Positions 46,747 through 55,338 of a DNA stretch of 64,000 bases are shown piece by piece. The notes under the pieces were generated by a model, which saw nothing but the letters and a program-made list of their open reading frames with translations, made no database searches and was not told the DNA's origin. The translations under genes were made by a program, and so were the position numbers. The DNA comes from Halomonas colorata. GTDB lineage: Bacteria; Pseudomonadota; Gammaproteobacteria; Pseudomonadales; Halomonadaceae. Location of the stretch: contig NZ_JABUZA010000001.1 in the NCBI RefSeq assembly GCF_014897985.1, positions 1 through 64,000 on the forward strand, read 5' to 3'. Each line of letters opens with the position of its first letter. Position 1 is the first letter of the stretch.

Positions 46747-46775
46747 ACTATAGGGTATCTTAGATACCTATGCAA
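46747..46775 (-). promoter_or_regulatory. Promoter of the HTH/MucR module
   Basis: Minus-strand TTGCAT (46770-46775), 17-base spacer, TATAGT (46747-46752). The spacer consists almost wholly of a 15-bp palindrome. Confidence 0.75.
46754..46768. promoter_or_regulatory. Operator GGTATCTTAGATACC of the HTH/MucR module
   Basis: 15-bp perfect palindrome with odd centre lying in the promoter spacer, so a bound protein would block RNA polymerase. It differs from the GTACC-N5-GGTAC sites, pointing to a separate regulator, most simply the HTH protein at 46303-46521. Confidence 0.75.
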
Positions 46776-46825
46776 GTGTTTTGTGGGAATATTTCCAACT
46801 TTTACTTAAAGAGAGTTTCTGCACG

Positions 46826-46854
46826 TTGTATTAACTCCACGATTGACCTACTAT
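46826..46854 (+). promoter_or_regulatory. Late promoter (PR'-like)
   Basis: TTGTAT (46826-46831), 17-base spacer, TACTAT (46849-46854). An 8-bp hairpin (46862-46885) lies at the transcript's 5' end, followed by two terminators. Directs lysis, head and tail genes. The 307-base span 46703-47009 holds only these signals and the leftward promoter. Confidence 0.6.
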
Positions 46855-46899
46855 GTTTCTAGGCTGGCGCTAATTGACGCTAGCCGCCGCACAAGATAA

Positions 46900-46930
46900 A
46901 GCCTCGCCGGTCACCCCGGCGGGGCTTTTT
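46900..46930 (+). terminator. First intrinsic terminator after the late promoter
   Basis: agcctcgccgg pairs with ccggcggggct (one mismatch) followed by TTTTT. About 45 bases after the expected transcription start. Confidence 0.8.
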
Positions 46931-46971
46931 GCTTTCCGCTGTTCCCTGTCGCGTGCCACCTGGTGCGCCTT

Positions 46972-46995
46972 GCCCCATTCGTGCGGGGCTTTTTA
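46972..46995 (+). terminator. Second intrinsic terminator before endolysin
   Basis: gcccc and ggggc arms with loop attcgtgc and TTTTTATT tail, ending 15 bases before the endolysin ATG. Confidence 0.7.
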
Positions 46996-47009
46996 TTCCT
47001 GAGGCACTC

Positions 47010-47492
47010 ATGCGTTACATCACTATCCACTGTGCGGCCACCACGGCCAGCATGGACATTGGCGTGTCTGAGATTCGTGAGTGGCACCTGGCACGCGGCT
47101 TCCGTGACGTGGGTTATCACTACGTGATTCGACGTGATGGAACGCTTGAGCACGGGCGCCCAGAAAGCCAGACAGGCGCCCACGTTGGCGGCTACAACAC
47201 CGGCAATATCGGCGTGTGTATGGCGGGCGGTGTGAAGGATGACGGCAAGACGCCGGAAGATAACTTCACGGCAGCGCAGTGGGCCGAGCTTGATCGGCTG
47301 CTTACTGAGCTACACGAACGCTATCCCGAAGCGCTCATCATGGGACACAACGGATTCCCTGGGCATGAGTCGCGTGGTTGCCCCTGCTTCGACTGGCGGA
47401 CTTATCGCGATGGCCTGCACGACATGTGGGCCGACCAGCCCGAAGAGTGGCATGGCCACTGGATTGATGAAGTAGACGCAGTAAGCGCCTAA
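47010..47492 (+). CDS. Endolysin: N-acetylmuramoyl-L-alanine amidase
   Basis: 160 residues, amidase_2/T7-lysozyme type. MRYITIHCAATTAS supplies zinc ligand His7; GYHYVIRRDGTLEHGRP and NTGNIGVCMAGG are conserved core strands; GHNGFPGHESRGCPCFDW carries the second His and the Cys ligand. Cleaves between muramic acid and L-Ala of peptidoglycan. gaggcactc precedes ATG 47010. No signal peptide, so it depends on the holin. Confidence 0.93.
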   Translation: MRYITIHCAATTASMDIGVSEIREWHLARGFRDVGYHYVIRRDGTLEHGRPESQTGAHVGGYNTGNIGVCMAGGVKDDGKTPEDNFTAAQWAELDRLLTELHERYPEALIMGHNGFPGHESRGCPCFDWRTYRDGLHDMWADQPEEWHGHWIDEVDAVSA

Positions 47493-47519
47493 CACTTCCC
47501 GACCGCTGAGGTGGTCAAC

Positions 47520-47870
47520 ATGAATACTCCAACCGAGCACGACGCAATGCCCAACAGAGATCCTAACAACTGGCAGGCGCTGCTTGATTTGCTGCTGGGC
47601 CTTTGGCCTCAGATTTATGCAGCAGGGCTGGCAATGCTGATTGCTCTGGTACGCGCCATCCATGCAGGAGGCCGACCCATGAAAAGCTTTCTTGAGGCCG
47701 TGTTGTGCGGCTTTCTTACGCTGTCTCTGATGCCGCTAATGGAGTACTTCGGCATGCCTCAGAACATGGCTGTTGCGGCGGGTGCTGCGATTGCTTTCCT
47801 TGGCGTTGAGTGGGTGCGCGAACGGCTGGATGCGCTCTACGAAATCATCATCGGTCGGTGGCTCAAATGA
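47520..47870 (+). CDS. Holin, lambda-holin-like family
   Basis: 116 residues with two to three hydrophobic helices: WPQIYAAGLAMLIALVRAIH, SFLEAVLCGFLTLSLMPLME and NMAVAAGAAIAFLGVEWVRE. Arg/Lys-rich end. It permeabilises the inner membrane to release the endolysin. gaggtggtcaac precedes ATG 47520. Stop overlaps Rz start (ATGA). Confidence 0.85.
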   Translation: MNTPTEHDAMPNRDPNNWQALLDLLLGLWPQIYAAGLAMLIALVRAIHAGGRPMKSFLEAVLCGFLTLSLMPLMEYFGMPQNMAVAAGAAIAFLGVEWVRERLDALYEIIIGRWLK

Positions 47871-48289
47871 TTAGCCGCATCCTGGGTGGCGCCATGCCGT
47901 GGCTGCTGGCGGCCTTGATAGCGCTGCTGGTTTTCCAGTTCCAGCAGGCCCAGCGCGTGGCGGTAGAACGCGATATGGCTGTACTGCAGGTAGAGCATGA
48001 GCAGGGCCGCGCCGACGTGATGCAGCAGCACCAGCGGTGGCAGCGCCAGCAGATACGCACGCTGAACGAATCGCTGGCCGAGCGTGACCGCACGCTGGAC
48101 CGCATTGCAAACGACATCAGCGCCAGCACAGCAGCGCTGGAGCGGCTAGGAGAGACCGATGCAGAAGCGCAGGATTGGCTGGGTGGCTGGGTGCCTGGTG
48201 GTATTGATGACTGGGTGCGCCAGCTCCAGCGCTCCAGCGATTCCGATGGTGTACCAGTGCCCAGCGGTACCGGATCACCTGACAAGTGA
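47867..48289 (+). CDS. i-spanin Rz
   Basis: 140 residues. N-terminal transmembrane helix (PWLLAALIALLVFQFQQAQR) followed by a long coiled coil (ERDMAVLQVEHEQGRADVMQ onward) and a WLGGWVPGGIDDWVRQL end. Inner-membrane partner of Rz1 in outer-membrane disruption. Begins inside the holin stop. Confidence 0.88.
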   Translation: MISRILGGAMPWLLAALIALLVFQFQQAQRVAVERDMAVLQVEHEQGRADVMQQHQRWQRQQIRTLNESLAERDRTLDRIANDISASTAALERLGETDAEAQDWLGGWVPGGIDDWVRQLQRSSDSDGVPVPSGTGSPDK

Positions 48290-48446
48290 GCTACCCGCGC
48301 CCATGCGTGTACTGGATAGCAATAAGGGCCTGCTGTTGCTGCTGGCTGAGTATGAGGCATTACGTCGCCGCGCTAACGCTGACCGCGTGAGTGTGGTTGA
48401 GATCGTTGGTGGTGGTGATCGAGGAGCTGTAAGCGATGAGCAATGA
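48159..48446 (+). CDS. o-spanin Rz1, nested in Rz
   Basis: 95 residues in the +1 frame of Rz. Signal peptide with lipobox LMTGC (CVVLMTGCASSS-like), then a Pro-containing periplasmic part. Starts inside Rz with ggag upstream and extends past the Rz stop. The nested lipoprotein arrangement is diagnostic of the Rz/Rz1 spanin pair. The C-terminus is longer than in lambda Rz1. Confidence 0.88.
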   Translation: MQKRRIGWVAGCLVVLMTGCASSSAPAIPMVYQCPAVPDHLTSELPAPMRVLDSNKGLLLLLAEYEALRRRANADRVSVVEIVGGGDRGAVSDEQ

Positions 48447-48750
48447 CAATCCAATCTTGGTGATACAGCAAGAAGAGCACATGAGTCGGGCTAGCATTGG
48501 GCGCGTTTATGAAATGGCGGACCAGTTGCAGCAGTCGCTTGGGATAAAGGTTGCGTTCATTGAGAAGGGATTGAGCGCACAGGTTGAGCATGGCACCGCG
48601 GATCTTGTCGCGGCTATGCACGCCCAGACCGCAGCCATCAACCGCTTGGCAGAGAGCAATCAGCAGGTGATTGATTACCTGCTGTCACAAGAGGCCGAAG
48701 AGACCGGCGCCGATCTTGAAGGCCCCAGCTACTTGGACCCTAACGACTGA
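48436..48750 (+). CDS. Phage protein of unknown function after the spanins
   Basis: 104 residues, helical: MSNDNPILVIQQEEHMSRAS, YEMADQLQQSLGIKVAFIEK, AAINRLAESNQQVIDYLLSQ. Overlaps Rz1 by 11 bases and the HNH gene by one. Not recognised. Confidence 0.6.
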   Translation: MSNDNPILVIQQEEHMSRASIGRVYEMADQLQQSLGIKVAFIEKGLSAQVEHGTADLVAAMHAQTAAINRLAESNQQVIDYLLSQEAEETGADLEGPSYLDPND

Positions 48751-49112
48751 TGCCAGCACGTACACCAACACCCTGCCGCGACAAGCTGTGCCGCCGCACC
48801 ACGCGCCACGCCCACGGCTACTGCGACGAGCATGCAGACCAAGCCAAAGCATGGACGCGAGGCCGGGCAGGCCGTGGCCGCGGTGGCCGCACATGGCGTC
48901 GCATTCGTGATGCAGTCGCCGCGCGTGACCGTTACCTGTGCCAAGAGTGCAAGCGCCAGGGTAAAGCCACGCCGTTTGAGTCTGTTGACCACATCGTCCC
49001 AGAGGCTGAGGGAGGCGCCACAACGAGCGCTAACCTTGAGGCACTGTGCGGGCCGTGCCACACGGCGAAGACGCAGGCCGAAGCGTTGCGGGCCCGCCAG
49101 CGCGGCGGCTGA
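48750..49112 (+). CDS. HNH endonuclease next to terminase
   Basis: 120 residues. An N-terminal CRDKLCRRTTRHAHGYCDEH knuckle, a basic Gly/Arg stretch, then the HNH core LCQECKRQGKATPFESVDHI, SANLEALCGPCHTAKT. HNH proteins beside terminase in HK97-type cos phages act with terminase in DNA cleavage and packaging. Confidence 0.9.
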   Translation: MPARTPTPCRDKLCRRTTRHAHGYCDEHADQAKAWTRGRAGRGRGGRTWRRIRDAVAARDRYLCQECKRQGKATPFESVDHIVPEAEGGATTSANLEALCGPCHTAKTQAEALRARQRGG

Positions 49113-49215
49113 CACAGGGGGGGCGGGTCAAATCTCTACAGCCCTCGTACGCGGACACCGCACCCTCAGGCTTATTTTTACGCGTGAGAAATAAGGAAAA
49201 TTTTCTGGAGCCGGT

Positions 49216-49680
49216 ATGGCCAATAGCAATGCCCCGGTTCGGGCGTCTGGCGGTGGACGAAAACGCAAGACGGACTTGAAACTGCAAAGCTCGATTTCGC
49301 GGATTGCGCCGCCGCCCGAGCTGATCGACGAGAACGCCGTCCGGCTTTGGAAAAGCCAAAGCAAGATTCTTATCGAGCGCGGCACCTTTGAGCCTGAAGA
49401 CGCGCCGTTGCTGCTGGCCTACTGCAACAGCTTCTCTTACATGATTACCGCCGACCTGAAAATAACCGACTGGGCAGCCGATGACGGCGGCATGGTCGTG
49501 GCCACGTCAGACGGCAGCATCAAGAAAAGCCCCTATGTGGCAGCGCGTAACGATGCCATTGCGCAGCTATCGCGCCTGGGCTCGCTGCTTGGGCTGGACC
49601 CATTAACGCGGCTGCGCATGCTCGGCGCGAGTAATAGCGACGACGACGGCAACGAGGACGACGACTTTAGCGAGTTTTAA
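49216..49680 (+). CDS. Terminase small subunit, P27 family
   Basis: 154 residues. IAPPPELIDENAVRLWKSQS then LIERGTFEPEDAPLLLAYCN and the helix DAIAQLSRLGSLLGLDPLTR are P27-family features. Acidic C-terminal tail (SNSDDDGNEDDDFSEF). Binds the packaging site and large terminase. The 103 bases before it may hold the cos site. Confidence 0.9.
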   Translation: MANSNAPVRASGGGRKRKTDLKLQSSISRIAPPPELIDENAVRLWKSQSKILIERGTFEPEDAPLLLAYCNSFSYMITADLKITDWAADDGGMVVATSDGSIKKSPYVAARNDAIAQLSRLGSLLGLDPLTRLRMLGASNSDDDGNEDDDFSEF

Positions 49681-49683
49681 AAC

Positions 49684-51405
49684 ATGGCCGCATACCCCAA
49701 CGTCAACGCGGCGCAGAAGTACGCGAGAGACGTTGTAGGCGGCCGGATCCCCGCATGCATATACGTTAAGCAAGCCTGCGCCCGACACCTCAACGATGTT
49801 AAGGCCAGCAAGGCCAAGAGCTACCCCTACAAGTTCGACCGCGATTTAGCAGAGCGCGTGTGCCGCTTCATTCAGAAGATGCCGCACACCAAGGACCGCT
49901 GGGCGCGATCAAAGCAACGCCTAGTGCTTGAGCCCTGGCAGCTGTTCCTGTTCTCGATGATCTTCGGCTGGGTACGCAAGAAGGATGGAACGCGCCGGTT
50001 CCGAGAAGCCTACATCGAGGTGCCGCGTAAGAACGGTAAGTCGATCATCGCCGCCGCATCAGGCCTCTACGCCTTCTGTGCCGATAAAGAATACGGCGCG
50101 GAAGTGTACTGCGGCGCGACCAGCGAGAAACAAGCCTGGGAAGTGTTCAAGCCCGCGCTGGCCATGGCAAAGAAGCTGCCCGCTCTGCGTAAGCGCTTCG
50201 GCGTCGTGGTCTGGGCTAAGAAGCTAGAGCGTGCCGACGGCAGCAAGTTCGAGCCGGTCATCGGTGACCCCGGCGACGGCTCCAGCCCTTCGATGGCCAT
50301 CATCGACGAGTACCACGAACACCCAGATTCAAACCTGTACGACACGATGATCTCGGGCATGGGCGCGCGCCTTCAGCCGCTGATACTCGCGATCACCACG
50401 GCAGGCTTTGATATAGCAGGCCCTTGCTATGCACACCGCGAGCGCTGCATTGAAATGCTCGACGGTACCGGCGGGCAACCAGACGACGAACTGTTCGCGC
50501 TGATTTACACCATTGATGCAGGCGACGATTGGACCAGCGAAGAGGCACTGCTAAAGGCCAATCCAAACGCCGATGTATCGGTGGGCCTGGACTGGCTCAA
50601 GAGCCAGATCGCTACCGCCGTCGCCCGGGCACGCACCGCCAACCGCATCAAGACAAAGCACCTGAACGTTTGGGTCTCGTCGAAAGAAGGCTTCTTCAAC
50701 ATGGAGGCCTGGCGGAAGTGCGAAGACCGCTCGCTTACTGTCGCGCAGTTCCTCGGCATCGACTGCTACTACGGATTCGACCTTGCCCGTAAGTTGGATT
50801 TAACCGGCATGGTCCGCGTGTTCGTCAAACAGATCGACGGAAAGACGCACTACTACTGCATCGCGCCCACGTTCTGGGTACCGGAAGACACGGTATTTAA
50901 CAACGATGACAGGCGCACCGCTGACCGTTACCAGGGCTGGGTAGAAGCCCAGCAGCTTGAGAGTACCGAAGGCGCGGAGATTGACTATCGCGAAGTGCTA
51001 GCGCAGGCGACCGAAGCCCACGAAGAAGCCCCGGCGCAAGAGTCAGGCATCGACCCACACGGCGCGGCGAACCTATCGCACCAACTGGACGACGCGGGCA
51101 TGAATCCGGTGACGCTTCAGCAAAGCTACTCCCACATGTCCGACCCCATGAAAGAGCTCGAGGCCGCCATCATAAACGGCCGCTTTCATCACGACGGCCA
51201 TCCAATCATGACCTGGTGCGTAGGCAACGTAGTAGGCAAATACCTGCCCGGCAATGACGACGTTGTGCGCCCCATCAAACAGGGCTCACACAACAAGATC
51301 GACGGCGCCGTGGCTTTAATCATGGCGATCGGCCGCGCAATGAACGCCGCGCAAACATCTGTCGAGGATCTCGACGACTTCATTAACAACATGGTGACCG
51401 TTTAA
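49684..51405 (+). CDS. Terminase large subunit
   Basis: 573 residues. N-terminal ATPase with Walker A-like EVPRKNGKSIIAAASG and Walker B MAIIDEYHEH; C-terminal RNase-H-like nuclease with FDLARKLDLTGMV. Translocates DNA into the prohead and cuts it. Stop overlaps the portal start (TAATG). Confidence 0.96.
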   Translation: MAAYPNVNAAQKYARDVVGGRIPACIYVKQACARHLNDVKASKAKSYPYKFDRDLAERVCRFIQKMPHTKDRWARSKQRLVLEPWQLFLFSMIFGWVRKKDGTRRFREAYIEVPRKNGKSIIAAASGLYAFCADKEYGAEVYCGATSEKQAWEVFKPALAMAKKLPALRKRFGVVVWAKKLERADGSKFEPVIGDPGDGSSPSMAIIDEYHEHPDSNLYDTMISGMGARLQPLILAITTAGFDIAGPCYAHRERCIEMLDGTGGQPDDELFALIYTIDAGDDWTSEEALLKANPNADVSVGLDWLKSQIATAVARARTANRIKTKHLNVWVSSKEGFFNMEAWRKCEDRSLTVAQFLGIDCYYGFDLARKLDLTGMVRVFVKQIDGKTHYYCIAPTFWVPEDTVFNNDDRRTADRYQGWVEAQQLESTEGAEIDYREVLAQATEAHEEAPAQESGIDPHGAANLSHQLDDAGMNPVTLQQSYSHMSDPMKELEAAIINGRFHHDGHPIMTWCVGNVVGKYLPGNDDVVRPIKQGSHNKIDGAVALIMAIGRAMNAAQTSVEDLDDFINNMVTV

Positions 51406-52679
51406 TGGGACTCCTAACAGCCACGCGTCAGTGGATTGGCAAAACGCTACGCCTGACCGACGGCGGATTTTGGCAGTCCTACTATGGCGGCAACTCAATT
51501 GCAGGCAAAAGCGTTACGGCACAAACCATGCTGCAGCTATCGGCTGTATGGTCCTGCGTTCGCCTGTTGTCTGAAACTGTATCAACTCTCCCGCTTGGGC
51601 TTTATGAACGGGATGCAAAGGGTGGTAAGCGAGCGGTCTCTGATCATTCGCTTTATACCCTTCTGCATGACCAGCCCCACGCCGACCTAACCGCGGTCGA
51701 ATATTGGGAGCTGGTTGTCTGCCATGTAGCGATGTGGGGTAACCACTACTCCCGCATAACCCGCAACGGCGCCGGTCACGTTGTTTCGCTTGAGCCGCTC
51801 TGGCCCGAGTTTATGAACGATCCCGACTACGACGAAGACGGCTACCTGGTGTTCGTATACAACGGCGCTGATGGCCGTGAAGAGCTGGGCGAAGACGAGA
51901 TATTCCACGTCAAAGGCTTCGGCGTGAATGGTCGGGTAGGGCTGTCGGTCATTGGGGTGGCGCGTAACTCCATCAGCGTCGCCATAGCGACAGAAGAGAC
52001 AGCCGGCAAGATGTTCGCTAACGGAATGCAAAGCTCTGGCTTTGTTCAGGCGGATAAGGTTCTAACGAAAGAGCAGCGTGATACGTTCAGGTCGAGCTTG
52101 AAGGATTTCACCGGCTCGAATAACGCAGGCAAGACACTGCTGTTAGAAGGCGGATTCACCTACCAGCCGCTGACCATGAAGCCCGAAGACGCCCAGATGC
52201 TACAAACCCGGGCGTTCAATATTGAAGAAATCTGCCGCTGGTTCAGGGTGCCGCCCTGGATGATTGGACACACCGAAAAAAGCACCACTTGGGGCACAGG
52301 CTTAGAGCAGCAGAACATTGCCTTTCTTACCTACTCGCTGCGCCCTTACCTAACGCGCATCGAGCAGGCGGTTAAACGCCAACTGCTCACGCCCGCCGAA
52401 CGCAAGCGCTACTTTGCCGAGTTCAACCTTGAAGGCCTGCTGAGGGCAGATAGCGCAGGGCGCGCCGCTCTCTACAGCCAGATGTCACAAAACGGCATCA
52501 ATACCCGCAACGAAATCAGGGCCAGAGAGAACCTGCCCCCAATGCCTGGCGGCGATGTTCTGACGGTGCAATCCAACATGATCAGTCTGGACGCGCTGGG
52601 CCAAAACACCGACGACCAGCAGGCTAAGGCCGCGTTTCGCGCGTGGCTTAAAGAAGAGGAGCAGCCGCGTGAAACGTAA
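51405..52679 (+). CDS. Portal protein, HK97 family
   Basis: 424 residues. Family features LSAVWSCVRLLSETVSTLPL, LGEDEIFHVKGFGVNGRVGL and FRVPPWMIGHTEKSTTWG. Forms the dodecameric DNA gate of the capsid. Overlaps the protease gene by 11 bases. Confidence 0.95.
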   Translation: MGLLTATRQWIGKTLRLTDGGFWQSYYGGNSIAGKSVTAQTMLQLSAVWSCVRLLSETVSTLPLGLYERDAKGGKRAVSDHSLYTLLHDQPHADLTAVEYWELVVCHVAMWGNHYSRITRNGAGHVVSLEPLWPEFMNDPDYDEDGYLVFVYNGADGREELGEDEIFHVKGFGVNGRVGLSVIGVARNSISVAIATEETAGKMFANGMQSSGFVQADKVLTKEQRDTFRSSLKDFTGSNNAGKTLLLEGGFTYQPLTMKPEDAQMLQTRAFNIEEICRWFRVPPWMIGHTEKSTTWGTGLEQQNIAFLTYSLRPYLTRIEQAVKRQLLTPAERKRYFAEFNLEGLLRADSAGRAALYSQMSQNGINTRNEIRARENLPPMPGGDVLTVQSNMISLDALGQNTDDQQAKAAFRAWLKEEEQPRET

Positions 52680-53367
52680 AAAAGCATCGCTAAAGGTTCG
52701 AGACTTCGAGCTCAACATTAAAGCCGTCAATGATGACGGCTTTTTTAGTGGCTACGGCAGTGTGTTTGGCAATGCCGACAGCTACGGCGAAGTCGTCATG
52801 CCGGGCGCGTTCTCCAAAACCTTGGAACGCATCAACGCCTCTGGCCGCAAGGTGCCGGTACTTTGGCAGCACCGCCAGGGCGAGCCGATCGGCATTTACA
52901 CCAAGCTCGAAGAAGACGAGCACGGGCTTTATGTCGAAGGACGCTTGCTTAAAGACTCAGTACGCCAGGCAGCAGAGGCGCACGCCCTAATGCAAGCGGA
53001 AGCAGTTTCCGGCTTATCAATTGGCTATTACGTCATTGATGACAGCTACGACGAGGTCGAGCGTGTCCGCCGCCTGAAAGAGGTGGACCTCATGGAAATA
53101 TCACTGGTGACGTTTCCAGCCAATGACGAGGCACGCGTTGAGGCCGTTAAGTTCGCCATTGCGCATGGCGACTTGCCAACACTTCCAGATTTCGAGCGGT
53201 TCCTGCGTGAGGCCGGCTTCTCGAAATCGCAGTCTGCGGTGATCGCCAACCGTGGGCTGTCCCATCTGCTCCGGAGTGAGTCCGCGGGCGAGGCGAAGCA
53301 ATCCAATCCCGAAGACCTCAAGGCGCTGCACAGCGCGCTATCAGGCTTCTCACTCCCGAAATTTTAA
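52669..53367 (+). CDS. Prohead maturation protease, HK97 family (S78)
   Basis: 232 residues, GTG start inside the portal gene's end. GYGSVFGNADSYGEVVMPGA, VPVLWQHRQGEPIG (catalytic His) and AVSGLSIGYYV (catalytic Ser) with LMEISLVTFPAN. Processes the capsid delta domain. Confidence 0.95.
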   Translation: MKRKKASLKVRDFELNIKAVNDDGFFSGYGSVFGNADSYGEVVMPGAFSKTLERINASGRKVPVLWQHRQGEPIGIYTKLEEDEHGLYVEGRLLKDSVRQAAEAHALMQAEAVSGLSIGYYVIDDSYDEVERVRRLKEVDLMEISLVTFPANDEARVEAVKFAIAHGDLPTLPDFERFLREAGFSKSQSAVIANRGLSHLLRSESAGEAKQSNPEDLKALHSALSGFSLPKF

Positions 53368-53379
53368 GGAAATACGCAC

Positions 53380-54636
53380 ATGGGTATGCATCAGAAATTA
53401 CCGTATGGTCGCAATTTGAGCTTGAGCCGCAAGAATGGCGGCGGCAATAGCGACGATGACAATCAGGACCAGATGGACATTAAGAGCCTGATTGAAGCGC
53501 TCAACCAGCGCGATAAAGAGATCAAGGGCTTTTGTGAAAACGCCCAGAAAGAGATCAAGGAAACCGGCAAGGTCGCCGAGGACACTCACGCCGCGCTTGA
53601 GCTGTTAGCTAAAACCGGTAGTGAAATGCAAGAGCGGCTGACTGCGCTTGAGCAGAAGGGAGCGCGCCGTGGCAAGCAAACATCGAAGGCCAAAACCTGG
53701 GGGCAGTCGGTTGTAGATACCGAGTCCTTCAAGTCAATGGCTGATGGCCGCCTGGGTCGAACCGGTCGTATTGATGTTAAGGCCATCACTAGCGCGGCTG
53801 ACTCTGCCGCTGATCTGGTCGTCACAGAGCGTCTGCCGGGCATCATTGCCCAGCCCGATCGCGCCGCGACTATCCGCGACCTGATCATGCCAGGGCGTAC
53901 CACGTCCAACGCTATTGAGTATGTGAAAGAGCTCGGCTTTACCAATAACGCAGCGCCACAGGTAGAGGGAGCGGTCAAGGCTGAGTCTGATTTGTCGTTT
54001 GCTCTGGCTACCGCCAACGTACGCACTATCGCTCACTGGCTCCCCGCTACCAAGCAGATTCTAGACGATGCACCACAGCTGGCCAGCTACATCGATGGGC
54101 GTCTTCGTTACGGGCTAACCTATGTCGAGGAAGAGCAAATTCTGCTCGGCGATGGCACAGCCCAGAACATCCTCGGCCTAATTCCCCAGGCGACAGCCTA
54201 TAACACAGCCCTTAACAAGGCAGGTGATACGCGTATCGATTCAATTCGCCACGCTATCTTGCAGGTGCGTTTGGCGGAGTACCGCGCAAGCGGCATCGTG
54301 CTTCATCCGAAGGACTGGGAGACCATCGAGCTAACGAAGACGAACGATAACGCATATGTCTTTGCCAACCCGATCGCCCAAACCCAGCCGCGCCTGTGGG
54401 GCCTGCCGGTCGTTGAAACTACCGCCATGCCTGAAGGGCAAATGATGGTCGGTGCTTTCAACATGGCTGCGCAGATCTTCGACCGCGAAACCACTACCGT
54501 TGAAGTGTCCACCGAAGACCGTGACAACTTCGTGCGCAACATGGTGACGGTGCGTGCCGAAGAGCGCTTGGCGATGTGCGTTTACCGCCCTGAGTCTTTC
54601 GTTGTTGGCGCCTTCCCAGATACCACTGGCGGCTAA
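53380..54636 (+). CDS. Major capsid protein, HK97 fold
   Basis: 418 residues. N-terminal coiled-coil scaffold (about 25-105), a basic likely cleavage region (ARRGKQTSKAKTWGQS) and the HK97 fold from LVVTERLPGIIAQPDRAATI to WGLPVVETTAMPEGQMMVG. aaggaaatacgcac precedes the ATG. A hairpin (54665-54686) lies downstream. Confidence 0.95.
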   Translation: MGMHQKLPYGRNLSLSRKNGGGNSDDDNQDQMDIKSLIEALNQRDKEIKGFCENAQKEIKETGKVAEDTHAALELLAKTGSEMQERLTALEQKGARRGKQTSKAKTWGQSVVDTESFKSMADGRLGRTGRIDVKAITSAADSAADLVVTERLPGIIAQPDRAATIRDLIMPGRTTSNAIEYVKELGFTNNAAPQVEGAVKAESDLSFALATANVRTIAHWLPATKQILDDAPQLASYIDGRLRYGLTYVEEEQILLGDGTAQNILGLIPQATAYNTALNKAGDTRIDSIRHAILQVRLAEYRASGIVLHPKDWETIELTKTNDNAYVFANPIAQTQPRLWGLPVVETTAMPEGQMMVGAFNMAAQIFDRETTTVEVSTEDRDNFVRNMVTVRAEERLAMCVYRPESFVVGAFPDTTGG

Positions 54637-54664
54637 ACGGTTCTTCACCCACGTAACCATGGAG

Positions 54665-54686
54665 CAAGGCGCGGCAATGCGCCTTG
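54665..54686. other. Hairpin between capsid and next head gene
   Basis: caaggcgc and gcgccttg form an 8-bp stem with loop ggcaat. No T-run. It lies just before the 54694 start and may protect capsid mRNA or moderate downstream translation. Confidence 0.5.
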
Positions 54687-54693
54687 ACCGACG

Positions 54694-54999
54694 ATGGATA
54701 TAACAGCACTCAAAACCTTTAACGGCACGAAAGAAGAAGGCTTAGTTAGAGCGGGTCAGCCAATGAATGACGTTGAGCCGAGCCGAGCGAAAGACCTAAT
54801 TCTTTTAGGGCTGGCTTCTCAGTATGTAACGAAGCCAGTTGAGCCTGAAACCAAAGCTGCCGCTGCTACCAACGCCAATGCCGATCAGCAGACCGCTGAC
54901 GAAAAGGCCAAGGCCGATGCCGCCGCTAAAGCCGCCGCCGATGAAAAAGCGAAGGCAGACGCAGCAGCCAAGGCCACCAAAGCCCCGGCCAAAAAATAA
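54694..54999 (+). CDS. Small head-region protein with Ala/Lys helical repeats
   Basis: 101 residues. A globular half (KTFNGTKEEGLVRAGQPMND, LGLASQYV) and a tail of two 14-residue repeats ADEKAKADAAAKA with different codons, TolA-like. Unknown role; position between capsid and head-tail connector. Confidence 0.65.
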   Translation: MDITALKTFNGTKEEGLVRAGQPMNDVEPSRAKDLILLGLASQYVTKPVEPETKAAAATNANADQQTADEKAKADAAAKAAADEKAKADAAAKATKAPAKK

Positions 55000-55020
55000 C
55001 CCCCGCGCTCGGTGCCCACC

Positions 55021-55338
55021 ATGCTAGATCTCGAAATCATCAAACAGCAGTGCCGCATCGAGCCGGACGAATCCGAAGAAGATGCGCTGCTGGAAACCTA
55101 CTCGAACGCCGCCCGCCGGTACGTCGAGAACTACACCGATCGGTTGCTGTTTGAAACGCCGGAAGCGGCGGCCGCTGCCATCGTCAATGGTGTTATCGCA
55201 CCGCTGGTTCTGGACGACGACATCACTACCGCCATGCTGGTTTACATCGCCTACCGGTTTGAAGATCGCCAAGGCGAGAAGCCACTCCCCCCGGCAGTGA
55301 ATGAGATCCTGTGGCCATACCGGAGGCTAGGCGTATGA
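55021..55338 (+). CDS. Head-tail connector protein (gp6-like)
   Basis: 105 residues. MLDLEIIKQQCRIEPDESEE, SNAARRYVENYTDRLLFETP and the end VNEILWPYRRLGV match the phage gp6-like head-tail connector family. A GTG at 55012 is an alternative start. Its stop overlaps the next start (ATGA). Confidence 0.87.
   Translation: MLDLEIIKQQCRIEPDESEEDALLETYSNAARRYVENYTDRLLFETPEAAAAAIVNGVIAPLVLDDDITTAMLVYIAYRFEDRQGEKPLPPAVNEILWPYRRLGV

Noticed and set aside
48159-48446. Rz1-like frame as a shadow of Rz
   Set aside because: It has a lipobox and its own ribosome site and extends beyond Rz, so it was kept as a real nested gene.
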